Assembly: GCA_028554745.1 (NCBI GenBank)
Contig: JAQOTN010000048.1
Coordinates: forward strand, 434,001 to 498,000
Reading direction: 5' to 3'
Source: Blastocrithidia nonstop
Lineage: Eukaryota > Euglenozoa > Kinetoplastea > Trypanosomatida > Trypanosomatidae
Length of the DNA: 64,000 nucleotides
The translations under genes and the position numbers were made by a program. The notes beneath the pieces were generated by a model. That model did no database searches, was not told the DNA's origin, and saw nothing but the letters and a program-made list of their open reading frames with translations. Below, piece after piece: positions 11,939 through 23,660 of the stretch. How positions within the stretch are numbered: the stretch's first letter is position 1; every line of letters begins with the position of its first letter.

Positions 11939-13972
11939 ATGTTTAGTCAAAATGTAGCCAAAGTGACCGCTCCGTCGTACACAATGATACGATCGAATTT
12001 GCCTGATCGTAAACCACAAAATCAGTGATAAGGTGTGTATTACTTTAGTGGTATTACGAAACGACAGCAGCATGTGGTGTTACTGCACCGTAAGCAACAA
12101 CGTATAGCAGCTATCAAGGCGTTCAACACCTCATGCAACAATCTACGCACACAATTTGACATGCTAGCATCAGTATAACCAACTCTAATAACAACTTCAC
12201 AAATGCAATATGCTAATGCTTCCAAAGATAACATTAGTAAATCGCTGTTGAAGTTATAAGGTGACATGAGCAATGCTGATAAGGTACAAACCACATCAAA
12301 CCATGCATGAAGTCCAGCCATGCGGTTTTAGTTAGCGTGTAAGTTGGCTCGACATGGTTTGCATATTGAGGCAAACGAACTATTCACACACTTACACCAT
12401 CATCGACTATTGCACATTGGACATTACATTGAGTTTATTGCTGCGCTATCGGCAGAACAACTTCACACGCGTATCTTGCACAGTGACGCGATGGGTGATC
12501 CTGCATTGACGTTCAAGTTAATGGGTGACGAAAATGGTGAAGAACGTGCTAGCCTGGCATATTATTGATACGAAACCGCAATGAGTCTGATCAACGCATA
12601 ACTGCTGTCTACCTCATTAACAACGCAATCGTTATTGTAGTAGCAACAATTAAACTTATTGGGTAGTATTACTACTGCTACTAGTAATAGTAAAAATTTT
12701 AGTAGTATCAATAATCAGGGCATTGCGCGTGCGTTACAGCCTACAGAGGCGACATCCGCAATGGCGTTAGCCAGAAAATTATAAAATCCAAGTACCTACA
12801 CACCACACACCAAAACAAGTGCAGCCACACAGCTGGTCAATTCCCTCATGCACACGTTATTGACGTGTGGATACTACCACGTAAAGGCCATTTCTGATCA
12901 GGTGTACGATCGTATAGGTTTACACTCCATCTCACCCACAATGCGAACCTACGAGTATGTTACACTCTCTTTAAGTTTGCAAGGCAATATGGCAGAGGCC
13001 TAGAGTGTCATGAGATATCTGCGTCACCATCATGGTGCTCATTTGTCAATTCACGGCTACAATGCACTACTGCTCGGTCATCGAGAGTGTAAAGCGTTTG
13101 ATCGGTGTGATCAGCTCTGGCAATAACTGGTAGACAGTCGCTGACCACGACCAACGGTGCTCACGGCGTAGTTGTACCTACGCAGTGTAATCGATCACTC
13201 GTACACACCACTGAGTGCGCCGATGCAGCGATTTGGCAATGTCAACGTGGTTTAGAAGAAGAAAATACCAATCATACTGGCTCAGCTCAATGAACTAGGC
13301 ATTCCACGCACACACTTCTCGTTACCGTTGCACGACGAAATTGAAGATGCACTACGCAAGTTTTCCATCTACAAATCACGTTTTTATGAGTGGGGTCGTG
13401 CGGTGAAGCAGTTTAACTTTATCTAGTTTCGTAGGCGTCAGGGCTGAATTTATGACCTGGATCTAATGCGTGTGACGACCAAAGTCGATTCCAATACACG
13501 TACCTCGTACGGTGATGCGAGTTCCATGATGCATGTTGCCATGGCGTAGCTACCTTCGTTTTTCAGTGATCGTCTGCCATGGGACAGTGAACCGTTGGCA
13601 GATTTACGATTTACCACTAACCGCTAGTAGCGTGTGGACGATGTACGAGCGGGTGACATTTACTACGATGACAAACACAACATTCATGAACGCAGTGCAA
13701 ACTGGATGAATGAGGTGCCGTAGACCCGTTATGATCAGTTGTACGGGGTGAATAATCCAGATGTGGCTAAGATCGGTATTCGTCGTCACTTGGACCTGGA
13801 GTATGTAAATCGCAAAGAGGTCATTGAGAAAGACGCCGCACTACTACGACGTGCGATTAGTCAAGGACGACGACTTCGCAGAAAAGTTGAGACGACACGC
13901 ACACATCGCACCGAAGGATCACTTGTGTAGCGGCAAAGACGTTAACACTACATGTAACAAAATATTTGTTAA
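11939..13972 (+). CDS. PPR-like helical-repeat protein, probably mitochondrial
   Basis: About 677 residues. Residues near 335-410 read as pentatricopeptide-like helical pairs: TMRTYEYVTLSLSLQGNMAE, then SIHGYNALLLGH and AFDRCDQLWQELVDS spaced about 35 apart. PPR proteins bind RNA in mitochondria, and trypanosomatids have many, several in the mitoribosome. The C-terminal 150 residues are conserved-looking, basic and rich in Arg, Asp and Trp (ERSANWMNEVPETRYDQLYG) and could be a ribosome-contacting extension. The chosen start follows an A/T-rich leader. It ends at three tandem TAA codons (13970-13978). Specific identity unknown. Confidence 0.75.
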
Positions 13973-15173
13973 TAATAACATATTTTTACTTGATAGCAAA
14001 CAAACAAGCATGCTATGAAATATATTAATAGGACTATAATTTTTTGTTTATTTAATTATTATTTCTTTTCGTACTTATTTCAACACATTATTTTTTTGTG
14101 CTTATGTAGCGATTGTCCTATTTATCGTGCAAATCTTTGTCTAAACTTTTTAATAATTACTAACATTATTCAAATAATTAGCTGAAAAAAAAATCGAGAG
14201 TATAAAAATTATAATAAAACGATAATTAAATTATTCAGACTCTTGATTTTTGTAAAAAAAATTTTGTAAATTTACTTTTTACACAATAAATACATTATAT
14301 TCTTTTATTTACTAATCTATTTGATTTTTACTTTACCTTACTTATTTCTATAATCCATATAGCTGTATTGAAAAACTACTATCTAATAGCTCAGACTAGT
14401 ATTTTTCCTCCTAAGTTCGAATTCGATAAATTATTCGTTTATTATAATTTTTTAAAATCAAATAAATTTTGTTAGTATTTTACATTAACATCAGCTTACT
14501 TTCAAGCAAATTTTACAACCTTTATTTTTAACATCTTTCTATCTATTTCGCTCTCTTTTTTTTTAAACTATAAAGCTACAATTTGACGCAGTAATATCAA
14601 ACTTTTCAGTGAAATTACAAAAATTTGTCTTTTGCATATAATATATATTTATATACACACTGTTAAAGAAAAAGACTACTTGATCAATAAAAAATAAATT
14701 GCACAACATTAAAAAAGTCCAACTTCACATCATAGAAAAAAATAGTTTATTGCTGCATTATTTTTATTTTTTTGGATACGTATAAATAAATATATATATA
14801 CGATAACTTAGAAAGCAACTTGATCTTGATCTAAAGTATAATCTACTCACTCTATCAACATCTCTTTTTAAAATTATATTTATTCTATCACTAATAAAAA
14901 TACAAATATCTATATTTAGTATTTTCTGAGCAGTCTTGTAGCATAAAGGAGTACGCAGATCAATATAGCTAAACAAACTTTTTTTGTGTGTGAGTGTGTG
15001 ACAAAACGATTTTTAGTAATTTGCTTTGTTTGCTATCATACTCTGTGGGCACAATAAATCTAATTACTATCACTTATATATATATATTTTTTTTTTAAAT
15101 ATTTATAAGCGCACGTGTTAATACAAAAGCAGTTAGTTATTACAAGAATACTAGTTGATAAATAGCACACAAT
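13973..15173. other. A/T-rich spacer
   Basis: About 1.2 kb of low-GC DNA with A and T homopolymers. Translations look open in several frames only because no codon stops. GC stays at spacer level, and I see no supported gene or RNA. Confidence 0.55.
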
Positions 15174-16066
15174 ATGGGTAAAAACCGTCCACGTAGCAAA
15201 GGAGTAGACGTCACAAAGAGCCTTCTAGCCACCACAGGCGTAGCGGATTACTTGACAGTGCAGATAGTTCCTGGGCAGACGGTGCAGGTAACATGTGATG
15301 ACATGAGTCCTACACAGGGCAGTGAAGCCGCAGCGGCGCTTCGGCGATAGGGTAAGTTAGATGTTACGCTACGGCTGTGCACCAATTGAAAACAAGGTTC
15401 ATGCTACAATCGAGCGGCATGTACGTTTGCCCATGTTCACCGTTACTTTAACGTAGATGGAACAAACCGAACAGACTCCATGAGTTATGCGGCGGCGGTG
15501 ACGGCAAATAGTAACCGAGAAGGTGGTCTTGTTATCACTAACAACAATAATAGTGGTGCCAATACATCTGGTGTATTTACGTTTACATCATAGCATAATC
15601 TATCACCTACTACTACCACTAATAATCTGTGAGAAGGCAATAATGCAAATAGTAGTAATTCTCTACTACGAAATGTATCGGATACCAATTCATCGGGAGG
15701 AGGAGACGGAATACAGCAACAACAGCAGCAAAATCGACGACAACGACGTCAGAGCAATGAAGTGCCAAATGCTACGTTGAATGACAATGAGTCAGATAAT
15801 AGCTATGTTAATGGTGTAAATAATGACAGCAAGAGTAACAATAATAATAATAGTATTAGTAATAGTAATGCAGGTCATGGTGGCAGTACATATGCTAGTA
15901 AGTGTTCACCATACAGTAATGTTGTTAAAAATGGTCGCACAACGGCAACGAGTGTGGCGTTTACCCCGTCATCTACAAATATAATAAAAAACAACAATAA
16001 TAGTAATAATAGCAAGAAAAATAGTTTTTTCGTAAACGGAGGAAGCGGTGTTTTTAGTATTAGTAC

Positions 16067-16070
<4 letters not shown>
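15174..16070 (+). CDS. CCCH zinc-finger RNA-binding protein (N-terminal part or whole)
   Basis: The protein starts MGKNRPRSKGVDVTKSLL. A CCCH finger of spacing C-x7-C-x5-C-x3-H lies at residues 69-87 (LCTNWKQGSCYNRAACTFAH), and its Trp is TGA. Trypanosomatid CCCH proteins bind mRNA and control stability or translation, which matters where transcription is polycistronic. After residue 110 the sequence is Asn/Ser/Gly-rich. The frame runs into a long (TAA)n tract at 16068, where it either terminates (298 residues) or is joined by a +1 shift to the Asn-rich frame that begins there. If it ends here, the stop is reinforced by about 15 further TAA codons. Confidence 0.75.

Positions 16071-16112
<42 letters not shown>
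16068..16112. repeat. (TAA/AAT)n trinucleotide repeat at a reading-frame junction
   Basis: A perfect 3-bp repeat. In the upstream gene's frame it reads TAA (stop or poly-Glu). One base later it reads AAT (poly-Asn) and leads directly into the downstream Asn-rich frame. Confidence 0.9.
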
Positions 16113-16113
<1 letters not shown>

Positions 16114-18699
16114 CAGAATAATAATACCAATAGTAATAGTAGTCATAGTGGCAGTCATAACAGTATTAGTAAAAGAACATTATCGTGATTATAAAAACTA
16201 GCCCCCAACTCCTCTCACCCAACACACATTAATGGTGGCTAAATGTGTTTCACATCTACGTCAATGTAAACGGTAGAGTAATTTGCCTCTGATGATAATA
16301 ATAATAACTGTAACTAGCACCTTAAGGAAGATGTACATCACGATAACGAAAAGAGCATTGAAAATGTAGATGAAGATAATGATGAAGGAAACGAAGATGA
16401 AATCAATGATAACTATTAGAACGATGAAGGAATTGGAAAGCAGCAAGTTAAATGTGGGTATAATAAATCTAGAAAGCAACTCAATACATCTGCATCGCAT
16501 GTAAACCAAGTGCATGATCGAATGTAGTAGAATTAGCAACAGCAATAGTAATAGTAATAATAATATTAATAGTATTAATAGGATTAATAGTAACAATAAT
16601 AGTCGTTATTATAATCACCAATTTAATCATAAGAGCAACATACACGTCCTAGATTAGTTGGTGTAAGTAGTACAATATAATACCATCGCGAAAATGACAT
16701 TGATACAAACAACCGTAATAATAACACAACATAGTAGCAGGTCAACATTAATAAACTAGTTCACAAGGGGAAAATGATAAATTTACACGATTTACAACGA
16801 GAGCGTGAAATCATAGATAAAATAAACGAGAAGTCAACTAGTATTAGTCACTTTAACATTACGACTGATGTGAATTATTATAATGAAAATAATAATAATG
16901 CTAATAAGAAAAAAAATGTGTATAATGGCAACGAGGCTATTGCGTAGACCAGTCCGCAAGATTTAAACTCGCAATCAATGTGTGAAAGTTAGAGCGGCAG
17001 ACTTGTCGAGCATTCACGTCATTTTTCTCACTCATCGATTTCGTCACAGCGGTCATTACGCGATGCTGACCAACACACTTTTGTTAATTCTGCCCATGGC
17101 AATAAGGGTATTATCATTGACCACAACAATAGCAACAGCAGCAGCAGCAGAAGACAGTTTGATAGCAATAACAAAACTAATACTAGTAGTAATAGTGGTA
17201 GCAGTAAAACCCATAATCACTAGCTTTAACACCAACAAGCTAATTCATCAAAGTTTACATTTTAATCGTTGTCTCCGTATAGGTAGTAACAACTTTAACA
17301 GCAGCCATAGCTGCAGTTTAGTGCATCAAATACAACACAACAAATCTACCAGCCACGGTATAACTCTGGTGTAAGCGAATTTAACATATTACCACCACCA
17401 CCACTACCACCACAACATCCATCTTCACTTCCGTCAATGTTCTTGGCACACAACACTAACGCTCCAATTAGCTCTTATCCCAATTTATATACATACAATA
17501 ACAGCAGCAGAAACAACACAACATTAAATAGTGCCACTACACTACACTATAATACTAATAATAATAACAATTATAATTACAGTTAAAATTATAAGATTAA
17601 GAGTAGTGTAAACAATGTTCGTTCGTTCAACAATTATGTTGATACTGTAAGGTATGGTCATTCCAATAACCAGATTGAAAGTTTTAAAAATAATATTCAT
17701 CACATGCCACATTCCTTTTCACCTTCCGCGCTATCAGCGGTAACTGCAATGTATGATACGAATACATTGATGAGTAATACCACCAATTAGAGCATAAACA
17801 ATTATTGTGCTAAGAACATTATGTGCTGTAACACCACGTAGAAAGCTATTGGACGTTTGCATTACCACATCAGCTAATTTACATCTTGACCTATTTGGTT
17901 GTGTGGCAGTTTGCACCCATTACTGCTCAAGTAGAAAAACTAACAAACGCAAATGTAGCAGACGATAGCATAGGAGCAGCTTGTAGGTAATGCGAGCATA
18001 CCAAGTTTATAGCAGCGCACTGATGATGAGTAGAATTAAGCATCAAATGAACGAAGACGTCAATCACACATTATGTTATCTGTGTAAGACATGACACTGA
18101 AAGATTATCTTATGCGTTAACTGATTGGGTGTGATTAGTATCGCTACAATCACACAGATGAAGTTATGACGTAAAATACTAATACTAATAATAATAGTGG
18201 TGGGATTATCTAACAACATTAGTTATAATTATGCAACAATGCTGAAGAAGTGTCAGGTGATGTACCGACACAGGCTGCCGATCTGACAAATAAAACAAAT
18301 TATAACGGCAGTACATTGTTTACTTCTGATAATAGTGCAACCGACAGGATTAATGCCTAGTTTGATAATCATGCGTGCGACGTTAATGGTGCTGACATAG
18401 ATACTGATAATGTTATGCATTACCCAATTCAGTTGTCTAGCACATAACCGACAAAGTCGTAGCAATTCAGTGAACCATTATTTTCACCAGCAACGAATAC
18501 AAACTACTCTTCTCATGACTAGTCAGACGGTGATGTTCAGCAGCGCTAGTTAAATGGGCAGTATACTAATTAGTTGCAATAGCTTATTTGACTACTAACA
18601 AATAGTAAATCATAGCAATAATTGTAAAAAGATGGCACTGCTGACAGTAAACCTGAAAAAATTTAACGGCAACACAAAAATTATTTAAAAAATAAATAA
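16069..18699 (+). CDS. Asn/Ser-rich frame continuing from, or following, the CCCH gene
   Basis: An open frame one base offset from the CCCH gene, carrying Asn/Ser-, Gln- and Glu-rich sequence of the same style as that gene's tail, plus a Pro/His-rich patch (LPPPPLPPQHPSS) near 17386-17420. If it is an independent gene, the first ATG in frame is at 16243. If it is the continuation of the CCCH protein, the total is about 1,170 residues. A segment near 16520-16610 is almost solid TAA/TAG, whereas the neighbouring frame there reads as Asn/Ser repeats, so a second local indel is possible. The end is placed at TAA 18697-18699, followed closely by TAA TAA. No globular domain is recognised. Confidence 0.5.
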
Positions 18700-19107
18700 T
18701 ATTAATAAGCGAACCACGTATAAGTAAAAAAATAATTAATTATAATGATTAGGTCTAAATCTTGGAAAAGAAAAATAAATTTGTAAATACTGTTGTAGTT
18801 TACAAACAACGACAAAGATGGCGTGCATAATAGTTAAAATTATTTGATGTTTATTGTGCCTGTTTTGACTAATTTATTGATGATTATTTTTATCAAGCGT
18901 TAAGTACAACAACATTTTTTTTCAGAATAGGTGTGGGTAAAATAGTCAGTAGCACAGGCATGCACCTGGTTGTAGTATATAATATTGTGTTACGACTACA
19001 AATTTATTTTTCAGAAGATTTTGATCTTCTTAAAAAATTTCTATAATTACCTTTCAATGTTTTGTTTAAATTTTTAATATTAAAAAAAATAGTAATATTT
19101 GACAGTC
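18700..19107. other. A/T-rich spacer
   Basis: Low-GC spacer with no supported gene. TTTTTTTTCAG near 18916-18926 is a good acceptor-like sequence, but no convincing coding frame follows it directly. Confidence 0.5.
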
Positions 19108-19335
19108 ATGCAACATACTCTCTTTCCGGTTGAACAAAAATGAGGTGTTTATCAACAATGGCGTAAACTTTCAGCTATGAAGTATAGTGGCAATATATTT
19201 TTTTTAAGTTGCAGTTGTAAGTATGTTAATATGACGTTACATGTTGGTGTAGTCCTTTTCGTATTATTCTATCAACTGTCAAGGTTTGACGGAAAAGCAG
19301 TAATAGTTTACATATTATTTTACTTTAAATTTTAA
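19108..19335 (+). CDS. Possible small membrane protein
   Basis: A candidate 75-residue protein starting MQHTLFPVEQKWGVYQQWRK, two bases after TTGACAG. A soluble, mixed-composition N-terminus of about 27 residues is followed by hydrophobic stretches (LHVGVVLFVLFYQLS and VIVYILFYF). Local GC is clearly above the surrounding spacer. Only one reassigned codon (TGA, Trp) is needed. Other frames are open too, so the frame is not proven. The layout suits a small organelle-membrane subunit; no family is recognised. Confidence 0.4.
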
Positions 19336-20183
19336 AGCTTAACACATAGTTGCTTTTAACTTTCTGAAAAATTTCTCTTTGAGCACTTACTAGTCTGTGC
19401 AAATTTTTTCTTCACTTTACTAGGAATTCATATGAACCGTGGAAATGTTTTCCAGCACGATTACATCAATTTTGGTTGTTTTTCTCTTTACTTTAGTTGA
19501 TGATAATGTTATCAACAATTGTATATGTGTGTGCCCTTATTTAGTCACTTTCAGTTACATCGCTGTCTTAAACAACCTAAAAGCGCTTTCTCCAAATGTA
19601 TTTTATCTTTGACTATTTCTAGATTTATATATATTTTTTCCTAGGTATGTGATTTTGTCTGTATATGTGTCACGCTATAATAATCTATTTTTCTTTCGCA
19701 GTATGTAACTATTTTTGTTTCAGTTTATGTTTATTTTTTATTAGGAAAAAAGTTTTTCATTTAACGTTTACGTAATAATTGTAATTTGAGTGATTATATT
19801 TTATGCATTACTTTCTCTTTTCGCTTTATGTTCTTATTTTTTTCTTTTCATTCATGTTTAATATTAACGATAAACATATATATTTTTTTGTAAATAGTTA
19901 TATCGCAGCAAACTAATTTGATAATGCTACCTTTCTGTTAATTTTAAACGGTCAAACAAAAACACTCAATATAGCTTTATACTAAATAACTTATTTTTTT
20001 TTTCAAATACTTTTTTTTTTGCCACCTCACTTTAATATAATAACATAAGTTGTTTTTTTAAAAAAGCAAAACAATTTTTTTTTTCCAACGCAAATTATTT
20101 TTATAAAAATTCAGAATTTCAGTAACTATTTTATATACATTTAATTAATTGTATCTATATATATACAAGCTAAATATTGAATA
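19336..20183. other. A/T-rich spacer, with one more weak ORF candidate
   Basis: Mostly A/T-rich. TTTTTTCTTCACTTTACTAG (19404-19423) is a textbook pyrimidine-tract acceptor eight bases before an ATG at 19432. The frame from there runs about 82 codons to tandem TAA TAA (19678-19683), but its composition is not distinctive, so I do not call it a gene. Confidence 0.45.
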
Positions 20184-22379
20184 ATGTCAATGCTATCTTT
20201 TATGTTGAATAGGTGTGGTTGTGATGCCACAAACTTTCGCACCTTGAGGCAAATGGAAAGCTTGATCATGTAAGAAGATAGTAAGTCAATGAGTATGTCT
20301 AATGGTACTGAAGCGTAACCTATTGTAGCAAAAACGTTTTAGCATTTTGTTGCTCACAATTAAACAACAATCGATTATATATTGTAGAAATGTGACGCAG
20401 ATTTAAATGACTTTCCTATGTTAACTATGCTTACTAGTCTGTTGGCACAAGATAAACATGCTTAGCATGAAGTGAAGTAGGTTGCAAACACAAGTAACGC
20501 TACTCTGTAAAATGTAATTAGTGATGTAACGGAAAAGAATAAGGTGTATAGTAACAGTATATAAAACAGCAAATAAGTGGAGATAAATAAATAATAACAA
20601 ATTAATAAACGACCTCCTGCTCGTAATGGTGCGCATCAATAATCACGAATTCGTCTCACATCGCAGAAAACTAATCAACAACAGAGTAGTAAAGACAATA
20701 TTACTTGCCAAGAATATAAGAACAAGCAAAATGACACTAATGATAATAATAATATTGTAAGAAACAATATGTCGAAAGCACAGATCAACAAACTGTTTAC
20801 AAAAAAAATGTCAAAGTACGCCGATCGTTATCTTCGCTCGTTATATGATCGACGAGTAGAAAGTGAAGATGTCAAACAACGATCACCATTGCAAAGACAT
20901 CAACGACAGAAACAATAGTAACAACAAGAACATCAAAAGGAACGAATAAATAATCACAATAACAGTGAAAGTAATGATCAATTTCAAAATGGCAACAAAA
21001 GACATCTTATCAAAACATAACAATAACATGCTGAAAAGGAACAAACTAAATAACAGTAGTAAGAGCAATAATAATTTGAGCAAATTGACATTAGCAATGT
21101 AAGTGCTATAGAGCATGACACACTGCAATAACATCCAGCAGAGAATTCTAAGTGGCCAAATTAATTTGTTATAAAACATAAGTGTAAACAGAATATAAAA
21201 GAAAATAATATTAGTAGTATTAGTAATAATGCATTACACGCTTGTCATGAGACGAAGAACAATACTGATGCTATTGATACAGTACAGCATAATACGACAT
21301 TAAATTTTTCATCATCTTCGTTGTCTTCACCTCAGCCGTCTCAGCCGTAGCAGTAACATTCATTAACAATGCCATTGTAATTACCTAGCAACACACATCA
21401 AGGTGAGATTCGTAATCAATAACAATCTTCATAGGTATTTGAACGTAATCATCACTCTGCTATTGCGCATTTACTTCATTTGAGCACGTGTCGCCGTAAA
21501 CTTATTAACAATTTTAATAAACATAATAACATTACTTGTAGAAGTAATACACCATTATGTTCACCCATCACATCACATGAACAAAATGTGCGATCTCACG
21601 TTAGTTAACCAGTATCATCTACATTCAATCGACATGTCAATAAGTACAACAACAACAATAACAACAAGAACAAAAACAACAAAAACAACAACGGCAACGG
21701 TAGGAATAATGAGTTGAATGAAAAAAAGACAAGACGACCACCACGAGTCGATGGCTCTCTGCCAACAATTTATAATAAACGTGTGCTAGAAGCACTTAGT
21801 ATATCACCAATACCGGTGCACCGGTGTTTGACAGACGTGTAAAACGACGAACATGCTAAGCATAGTGGTAATAAACGCGATAGCAACCGGAACTACAAAA
21901 GTAGTAATGTTAGTGTAGATCGTAATAAACAAGTTGTTTACACAACACAAGGTTCATCGTCTCAAGTGTGATAATCGGAGAGGAGTAAAAACAATGAAAA
22001 AAATAATGCAATGCATTTTATGCAAATCAGCAAAACACGGAGACAAACAAGTGCAAATAATGTATAACGGAAACAAACTAATGAAGGTGTTGCTACAGGT
22101 GAACAGCTCAGGCAATAACCATCTAATGATCAGCATACTAACCACACAAGGATGCAGCGGCCCCGTTCCACGTCACAAACTTTGTCAAGTAATACGAGTT
22201 TGATGCAAGCTATACCAATAAATCGTAATAAAAATATTAATAATAATTGTTATCTTATTAACAGAAACAAACTTGCTTATGATGATTTATGCAAAAATAC
22301 AAAGTAGCCTAATCTCATGATTGTAGGTTCAACTATACAGTTTGCGCAGTGCCCTGATAAAATACGAAAGCACGCGTAA
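20184..22379 (+). CDS. Large hypothetical protein with charged and Asn/Gln-rich regions
   Basis: About 731 residues in one frame from MSMLSFMLNRCGCDATNFRT. The first 100 residues look folded, with acidic and helical stretches (NDFPMLTMLTSLLAQDKHAE). A conserved-looking basic helix SKYADRYLRSLYDRRVESED lies near residue 210-230. After that come Gln/Glu/Asn-rich low-complexity tracts, some of whose Glu residues are TAA/TAG. A Pro/Arg patch (KKTRRPPRVDGSLPTIYNKR) near residue 515-535 resembles a short linear motif. It ends at TAA 22377-22379 after DKIRKHA. No enzyme motif seen and no family recognised; a structural or cytoskeletal role is only a guess. Confidence 0.7.
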
Positions 22380-22785
22380 ACATATAATATTGTTCTTTCT
22401 TAATAACATAAATGTTTGTACAATTTATTTATTTTTTTTTTACTTTCTTTTTTATGTTTGTATATATGTTACCTGTACAATATTTTTACACAAATCTTTA
22501 CAAATAAATAGAAAACAACTAAATTCGCCAATATGATGGAAGGCATTTATTTGTTTGTTTGTTTGTTTTGTAATTTGTAAATTACGGAGCTATAAAAACG
22601 ATAATGAGCTTTTTTCCGTACCTTGTTACAAATACATTTATTAATTTCAATATAATTACATATATCTTAAGTGTTGATTTTTGTAAATCAAGTTTAATTA
22701 TTGAATAAATACTATTAAGCAACATATAATTTTATTTGTTTGTTTTTTCTTGTCTTTGTTTTATTGGAAGGTAAAAGTGTAGGAT
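22380..22785. other. A/T-rich spacer with pyrimidine tract
   Basis: Low-GC DNA. It contains (TTTG)n at about 22549-22568, and a T/C-rich tract (22736-22764) leading to AG at 22769-22770 and 22781-22782, just before the RPB4 start. Confidence 0.55.
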
Positions 22786-23307
22786 ATGTAATAGAATTAC
22801 ACTGCGGGTTAGTTAGGTGTTATCTTCAACACCGCAATACCCTTGTCAATTCCTATTGTAGTACAACTAATACGTCAGCGTCGCGATAACGAAGACGAGA
22901 ATGACAAGGCCAAAGCACTCATTCAAGGATGTCGTTAACAATTGTAGATTTTACAGTAAGGCTGTACAAATGAGGCAGTAGTACATGAACTACTCAGTAG
23001 ACGATTGCGTTTACGAAATGAACATGACGACAGTAGTAATGCACATTTGGCAAATATTATGGTATACGCGAACGGGAATGTCATTTTCCCGTAAGGCAGA
23101 AGTGCATCAGGCAACGACAACGACGATGAGACGGACAACTCTCAGCGCCAATTTACTCGACGCCGTGAGAAGATGAAGCCGTTTGAGGTAATTGCACTAT
23201 CAACACTCACACCTAAAACCGCGGAGGAGGCGATGGTGCTTATTCCATCGTTAAGTCGCTTCGACGCAAGCGACTTGCAGGAATTGCTGGTAATGATACA
23301 GCAGTAA
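22786..23307 (+). CDS. RPB4: RNA polymerase II subunit RPB4
   Basis: A 173-residue protein matching the family's usual size. RPB4 pairs with RPB7 to form the stalk of RNA polymerase II and is needed for initiation and RNA handling. The C-terminal family block reads LSTLTPKTAEEAMVLIPSLS followed by RFDASDLQELL, the classic RPB4 ending. The N-terminus MEENYTAGELG needs TAA, TAG and TAG as Glu in its first eight codons, so the standard code hides this gene almost entirely. The middle has a short acidic, Asn/Asp-rich insert. It ends at tandem TAA TAA (23305-23310). Confidence 0.88.
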
Positions 23308-23660
23308 TAACATTACGTTATTTTTTAAAAAATATATCTAAGTTTTAACTAATAATGTATTACCTATTTCTTTTTTTTTCAAGATTTCTGATAAATGATG
23401 AGTTGTTACTGTTATTGTAAAGTGGGTTTTTTGTGTTTTACAAACGGTAAATAATAATATTATCATAAATTTTAATAAAAAAAAAGTTGTTATTGAATAA
23501 AATTAAAAATGTTATATTTTTTAGTTTGTTTTTATTTTTACAATTCTATTACTATCATTGTTTTTACCTTCTTGTAGAGTGTGTATTTGCTTTATTTTCT
23601 TCGTGTACAAACTAAGTTTTTTAAATTTTTAATTTTTTTTTGGTAAGTTAACTGAACACA
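23308..23660. other. A/T-rich spacer
   Basis: Low-GC spacer with no gene seen. A T-rich tract (23620-23641) followed by GGTAAG lies just before the next ATG and may act as acceptor. Confidence 0.5.

Noticed and set aside
14400-14430. GTTCGAATTCG resembling a tRNA T-loop
   Set aside because: No acceptor stem, D-arm or anticodon arm can be paired around it, so I do not call a tRNA.
14762-14990. Frame reading as a plausible hydrophobic protein in the spacer
   Set aside because: GC is at spacer level and neighbouring frames look equally plausible because no codon stops.
16261-16596. Minus-strand hydrophobic ORF
   Set aside because: A Leu/Ile-rich string arises from reverse-complementing ATT/AAT repeats in the Asn-rich frame.
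20184-22379. Gln/Asn-rich gene considered as a mobile-element ORF
   Set aside because: No transposase, reverse transcriptase or terminal repeats are visible, and the composition matches other host low-complexity proteins here.
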